A stretch of 64,000 nucleotides of DNA from Rhabdobacter roseus (GTDB lineage Bacteria > Bacteroidota > Bacteroidia > Cytophagales > Spirosomataceae). Positions within the stretch are counted from its first letter, which is position 1. Each line of letters begins with the position of its first letter. Shown one piece after another: positions 60,689-64,000 of this stretch. The notes under the pieces are model-generated. The model ran no database searches, was not told the DNA's origin, and saw only the letters and a program-made list of their open reading frames with translations. A program made the position numbers and the translations under genes. The stretch covers positions 913,250 to 977,249 of the forward strand of contig NZ_JACHGF010000003.1 of assembly GCF_014202275.1 (NCBI RefSeq), given 5' to 3'.

Positions 60689-60750
60689 ATAACTTGTAAT
60701 TCTGACTCTCCTGCGCTTATTTTTACGAATTCAACTCCAAAAACTTCATC

Positions 60751-61476
60751 ATGCCCAGTCCTAAATACAAACGTATTTTACTCAAACTCAGCGGCGAAGC
60801 CCTCAACGGCGGCGATAAAACTCAGGTCATTGATTTTAGTATTCTCGATCAGTACGCGCAGGAGATCCGGCGGGTATACGACGCGGGCGTACAAATCGCG
60901 ATCGTCATTGGTGGAGGTAATATCTTTCGCGGTGCCTCCGTCGAGAAATCCGGCATCGACCGCGTCCAGGGCGACCACATGGGCATGTTGGCGACGGTCA
61001 TCAACGGCATGGCCGTACAAAGCTCGCTCGAAAAGCACGGCATGTACACCCGGCTGATGTCGGCCATCAAGATGGAGCAGGTATGCGAGCCGCTGATCCG
61101 CCGCCGGGCCATTCGCCACCTCGAAAAGAGCCGGATCGTTATTTTTGGAGCCGGTACCGGCAACCCCTACTTTACCACCGACACCACCGCCAGCCTGCGG
61201 GCCATTGAGTCGGAGGCGGAGGTAGTTCTGAAAGGTACCCGCGTCGATGGCGTCTACACGGCCGATCCCGAAAAAGACCCTACCGCCACCAAGTACGATT
61301 CACTCACCTTTGACGAAGCGCTGTCCAAGAATTTAAAGATTATGGATTTGACCGCCTTTGCCCTTTGCAAAGAAAACAACGTACCCATCATCGTGTTCGA
61401 CATGAACAAATCCGGCAATCTCTACGACATCGTCATGGGTGGCTCCGCCGGTACACTGGTGTCGAGTGAAGGGTAA
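60751..61476 (+). CDS. pyrH: Uridylate kinase PyrH
   Basis: 241 residues. Converts UMP to UDP. Amino-acid-kinase family: [16 protein letters not shown] at the start, [48 protein letters not shown] and [20 protein letters not shown] are intact. Followed 51 bp later by frr, a common gene order. Confidence 0.95.
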   Translation: MPSPKYKRILLKLSGEALNGGDKTQVIDFSILDQYAQEIRRVYDAGVQIAIVIGGGNIFRGASVEKSGIDRVQGDHMGMLATVINGMAVQSSLEKHGMYTRLMSAIKMEQVCEPLIRRRAIRHLEKSRIVIFGAGTGNPYFTTDTTASLRAIESEAEVVLKGTRVDGVYTADPEKDPTATKYDSLTFDEALSKNLKIMDLTAFALCKENNVPIIVFDMNKSGNLYDIVMGGSAGTLVSSEG

Positions 61477-61527
61477 GTCGTTTTTTACATTGAAATATGT
61501 TTTGATATAAAATCTAACCAAACCCAC

Positions 61528-62088
61528 ATGGAAGAAATAGAACTATATCTGGATGACGCCAAGGAAACGATGGACGGAGCTCTGAAACACCTCACCATTG
61601 AATTGTCGAAAATTCGCGCCGGAAAGGCTTCTCCCCAAATGCTGGAGGGGATACAAATAGAGTACTACGGCTCCATGTCGCCATTACAAAATGTAGCGAC
61701 CGTCAATACGCCCGACGCCCGCACGATCGCCATCAAGCCTTTTGAGCGCAAAATGATTCCGGAAATAGAAAAAGCCATCCGGAACAGTAACGTAGGGTTG
61801 TCCCCTTCGAACGACGGCGAACTGATCCGGCTGTCGGTACCACCGCTCACCGAAGAGCGCCGTCGGGAGCTGGTCAAGCGCGTGAAGCAGGAAGTCGAAA
61901 CGGCCAAAGTGAACGTGCGGAACATCCGTCAGGATGCCAATAACTCCATTCGTAAATTGACCAAAGAAGGTGTTTCGGAAGACGAAGTGAAGATTGGGGA
62001 AGAGCGCGTTCAGAAACTCACCGACAGCGCCATCGCCCAAATCGAGCAGATTTTTGTGGTGAAGGAAAAGGATATTATGGAAGTATAA
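61528..62088 (+). CDS. frr: Ribosome recycling factor Frr
   Basis: 186 residues, full length. Releases ribosomes from mRNA after termination. Long-helix bundle with the family stretches IRAGKASPQMLEGIQIEYYGSMSPLQNVATVNTPDARTI, RLSVPPLTEERRRELVKRVKQE and VRNIRQDANNSIRKL. Probably in one transcript with pyrH; a strong terminator follows. Confidence 0.96.
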   Translation: MEEIELYLDDAKETMDGALKHLTIELSKIRAGKASPQMLEGIQIEYYGSMSPLQNVATVNTPDARTIAIKPFERKMIPEIEKAIRNSNVGLSPSNDGELIRLSVPPLTEERRRELVKRVKQEVETAKVNVRNIRQDANNSIRKLTKEGVSEDEVKIGEERVQKLTDSAIAQIEQIFVVKEKDIMEV

Positions 62089-62112
62089 AAACCCTTATGG
62101 GTACTTGTATAA

Positions 62113-62160
62113 AGCAGCGATTCCCGCTAGTGTCTACTAACGGGAATCGCTGCTCTTTTT
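62113..62160 (+). terminator. Rho-independent terminator after frr
   Basis: AGCAGCGATTCCCGCTAGT (62113-62131) and ACTAACGGGAATCGCTGCT (62136-62154) form a 19-bp stem with one mismatch and a GTCT loop, followed by CTTTTTT. About 25 bp after the frr stop. Confidence 0.85.
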
Positions 62161-62472
62161 TCATGGCTATCGCTGAGCAAAGCTCAGACTCTCTTACTAT
62201 TCGCTTTGTATTTTCAGTGGCTAATCATCCTTGTCGTGCAGGATACGTTTATTATTATTAAGTACCTATCCACGACAGGAAGAAGATGTAAAAATTCCAT
62301 TCCTGCCCCCTCAAAGTACCTGGCAGCGCTTTTTAACGCCAGATACTTTGAGTAATTGCCCCATAGTGCGTATCCTCTTCTACGCCTGCTTGTCGGCTTC
62401 CGGCCACTAACTGGCAAAGCCCGATCCTGATGAGACCGGGCTTTGGAAAAGATCGGGCAAAGTACCTTCGTT
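62160..62472. other. Spacer between frr and the UDP-xylose synthase gene
   Basis: No gene seen. It contains the word GGTACTT/AAGTACC family near 62262 and 62316, an AT-rich stretch TTTATTATTATTAAG (62249-62263), and a second terminator-like hairpin, GCAAAGCCCG (62414-62423) with CGGGCTTTG (62437-62445), that would serve the minus-strand gene ending at 62473. Confidence 0.5.
62414..62445 (-). terminator. Terminator for the UDP-xylose synthase gene
   Basis: CAAAGCCCG and CGGGCTTTG form a 9-bp stem, 28-60 bp past the stop of the minus-strand gene; the run of T on that strand is short. Confidence 0.5.
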
Positions 62473-63462
62473 TTATACTTTTTTGAAATCAGCAAAAGCG
62501 CGGTGTCCCGACTCTTCGTACAGTCGATCCTGAGGTAAGGCCTTGAAGTAGTCGTAGGTAATCTGCAACCCTTCTTGGCGGCTTACTTGCGGCTCCCAGC
62601 CCAAGATCTGCCGGGCCAGGGTGATGTCCGGCTGCCGTTGCTTGGGATCATCCTGCGGCAGATCTTTATAAATAATTTTCTGCGAAGTACCCGTCAGCTT
62701 GATGATCTCTTCGGCAAACTCCTTGATAGTAATCTCACCCGGATTGCCGATGTTGACCGGATACGCGTAGTCACTTAACAACAGCCGGTAAATACCTTCC
62801 ACCAGGTCGGCTACGTAACAGAAAGAGCGCGTCTGGCTGCCGTCGCCAAAGATCGTCAGGTCTTCGCCCCGCAGCGCCTGCCCAATGAAAGCCGGAAGTA
62901 CCCGTCCGTCGTTGAGGCGCATACGCGGTCCGTAAGTATTAAAGATCCGGACGATGCGCGTCTCCAGGCTGTGGTAGCGGTGGTAGGCCATCGTGATGGC
63001 TTCCTGGTACCGCTTGGCCTCGTCGTAGCAGCCCCGCGGGCCAATGGGATTCACGTGCCCCCAGTATTCTTCGTTTTGTGGGTGCACCAGCGGGTCACCG
63101 TAAACCTCCGAGGTGGAGGCAATCATGAAACGCGCGCCTTTGGCCAGGGCCAGGCCCAGGAGGTTGTGCGTACCCATGGCCCCTACTTTCAGCGTTTGGA
63201 TGGGAATTTTGAGGTAGTCGATGGGGCTGGCCGGGGAAGCAAAGTGTAGCACGTAGTGCAGATCGCCCGGCACATGCACAAACTTAGTCACGTCGTGGTG
63301 GTAAAACTCGAAGTGGGGCTCAGGCATCAAGTGCTCGATGTTACGCATGTCGCCGGTGATGAGGTTATCCATCCCGATGACGTGGTAACCCTCCTTGATA
63401 AATCGATCGCTCAGATGTGAGCCCAGAAAGCCCGCCGCTCCCGTGATAAGTACGCGTTTCAT
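62473..63462 (-). CDS. UDP-glucuronate decarboxylase (UDP-xylose synthase), SDR family
   Basis: 329 residues, extended SDR fold. Cofactor motif [13 protein letters not shown] (residues 7-19), [22 protein letters not shown] (UXS-type, where GlcNAc epimerases differ), catalytic STSEVYG and YDEAKR (Tyr-x-x-x-Lys) and [17 protein letters not shown]. Makes UDP-xylose from UDP-glucuronate for surface polysaccharides. It is 53 bp downstream of UDP-glucose dehydrogenase on the same strand, which supplies the substrate. Confidence 0.9.
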   Translation of the reverse strand: MKRVLITGAAGFLGSHLSDRFIKEGYHVIGMDNLITGDMRNIEHLMPEPHFEFYHHDVTKFVHVPGDLHYVLHFASPASPIDYLKIPIQTLKVGAMGTHNLLGLALAKGARFMIASTSEVYGDPLVHPQNEEYWGHVNPIGPRGCYDEAKRYQEAITMAYHRYHSLETRIVRIFNTYGPRMRLNDGRVLPAFIGQALRGEDLTIFGDGSQTRSFCYVADLVEGIYRLLLSDYAYPVNIGNPGEITIKEFAEEIIKLTGTSQKIIYKDLPQDDPKQRQPDITLARQILGWEPQVSRQEGLQITYDYFKALPQDRLYEESGHRAFADFKKV

Positions 63463-63515
63463 GAATACGTTATTTGGTCAAATAGTGAAAAATTCGTGTT
63501 CTAAAAATAGGAGGC

Positions 63516-64000
63516 CTAGCTCACCTGCACCGCTTCGCGCCCGATGGAGAAGTAAGTAAAGCCCTGCTCCCTGATCTGATCCAGCTCGTAGAGGTTCCGC
63601 CCGTCGAAGATCACCTTGTTCTTCAACAACTTGCCCATCTTCGCAAAATCCGGCGTCCTAAACTGCGGCCACTCCGTGAAGATCATCAGCGCGTCGGCCT
63701 CGTCCAGGGCCGCGTAAGGCGTGTGGCAGTACGTCACCTGCGGCAGCTGCGCCTTCACGTGCTCCATAGCTTCGGGGTCGTAGGCCGTCACCTGTACCCC
63801 CGCCGCCAGCAGCGCCCGGATGTTCTCCAAAGCCGGGGCCTCGCGGATGTCGTCCGTGTAGGGCTTAAAGGCCAGCCCCCACACCGCAATCGTCTTGCCC
63901 TTCAACTCGCCCCCGAAGTACTCCTCCACCACCGGCAGCAGCCGCTTCTTCTGGTCGTCGTTCACCGCCATCACCGAGCGCAGGATCCGGAAGTCGTAGC
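63516..64000 (-). CDS. ugd: UDP-glucose 6-dehydrogenase, C-terminal part (partial)
   Basis: The frame is open to the window edge; 160 codons are visible and the start lies beyond 64000. The C-terminal NAD-dependent UDP-sugar dehydrogenase fold is clear: GKTIAVWGLAFKPYTDDIREAPALENIRALLAAGVQVTAYDPEAME, then EADALMIFTEWPQFRTPDF and FDGRNLYE. Oxidises UDP-glucose to UDP-glucuronate, feeding the UDP-xylose synthase downstream. The two genes probably share a transcript. Confidence 0.93.
   Translation of the reverse strand, partial: YDFRILRSVMAVNDDQKKRLLPVVEEYFGGELKGKTIAVWGLAFKPYTDDIREAPALENIRALLAAGVQVTAYDPEAMEHVKAQLPQVTYCHTPYAALDEADALMIFTEWPQFRTPDFAKMGKLLKNKVIFDGRNLYELDQIREQGFTYFSIGREAVQVS

Noticed and set aside
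1..64000. CRISPR arrays, tRNA/rRNA genes, transposases, integrase
   Set aside because: No regularly spaced repeats, no cloverleaf-like sequence with intact arms, and no DDE, HUH or tyrosine recombinase motifs were found in any frame. The lack of an integrase is a real weakness of the cassette interpretation.

Overview
The window looks like chromosome from a member of the Bacteroidota, most likely order Cytophagales (a Spirosoma-like lineage). Reasons seen in the sequence: several TAnnTTTG-type minus-7 promoter boxes and few Shine-Dalgarno sequences, a DUF4494 gene, 7TMR-DISM and LytS-type histidine kinases, and large secreted multi-domain proteins. This placement is by gene content only. No rRNA, tRNA, CRISPR array, transposase or integrase gene was found.

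Layout. 1-5190: DNA repair and house-keeping genes (exonuclease III end, Uma2 nuclease, pseudouridine synthase, surE, lipid kinase), then a Crp/Fnr regulator and an SDR gene that share an operator. 5191-10012: three copies of an intergenic terminator repeat separate an AT-rich island of orphan genes from an SDR/DoxX-like/AraC operon. 10113-17040: a second AT-rich island holding a small membrane protein, the Hen1-Pnkp RNA repair pair, a DUF922-like protein, and a WYL regulator with RidA. 17112-26574: ordinary genes including a cysteine-less LOV-like PAS protein, a thioesterase, metE under a cobalamin riboswitch, fumC and an amidohydrolase. 26640-27870: a frameshifted AT-rich orphan gene ending in a perfect 47-nt hairpin. 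27953-36615: a flavin monooxygenase operon divergent from three consecutive 7TMR-DISM histidine kinase paralogues and a NarL-type response regulator. 36701-37420: another AT-rich orphan module. 37654-48440: sugar dehydrogenase, D-aminoacylase, SMP-30-like lipoprotein, msrA, secreted adhesin and an M43 metalloprotease. 48862-54187: two LytS kinases, an OmpA protein and a LytTR regulator. 54256-64000: envelope and core genes (lpxH, cdsA, CPBP protease, dusB, a transporter, a biotin carrier, pyrH, frr, a UDP-xylose synthase and the end of UDP-glucose dehydrogenase).

Main points of interest. (1) The three clustered kinases are complementary in damage: the first keeps the phospho-accepting His but has a broken ATP site, the second has an intact ATP site but Gln instead of His, and the third has Tyr instead of His and a broken ATP site; a 20-bp palindromic operator sits before the third and a close copy before the first. 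(2) Four AT-rich modules are bounded by short complementary ends of the GTTnnnn...nnnnAAC type followed by palindromes, which is the geometry of integron cassettes and attC sites; one encloses the whole Hen1-Pnkp operon. Three modules share a conserved leader ending in GATGTT, although no integrase is visible. (3) The word GGTACTT/AAGTACC is strongly over-represented in the native DNA, in genes and spacers alike, and nearly absent from the AT-rich islands. (4) A composite intergenic repeat carries a terminator and, in two copies, a promoter-like box.
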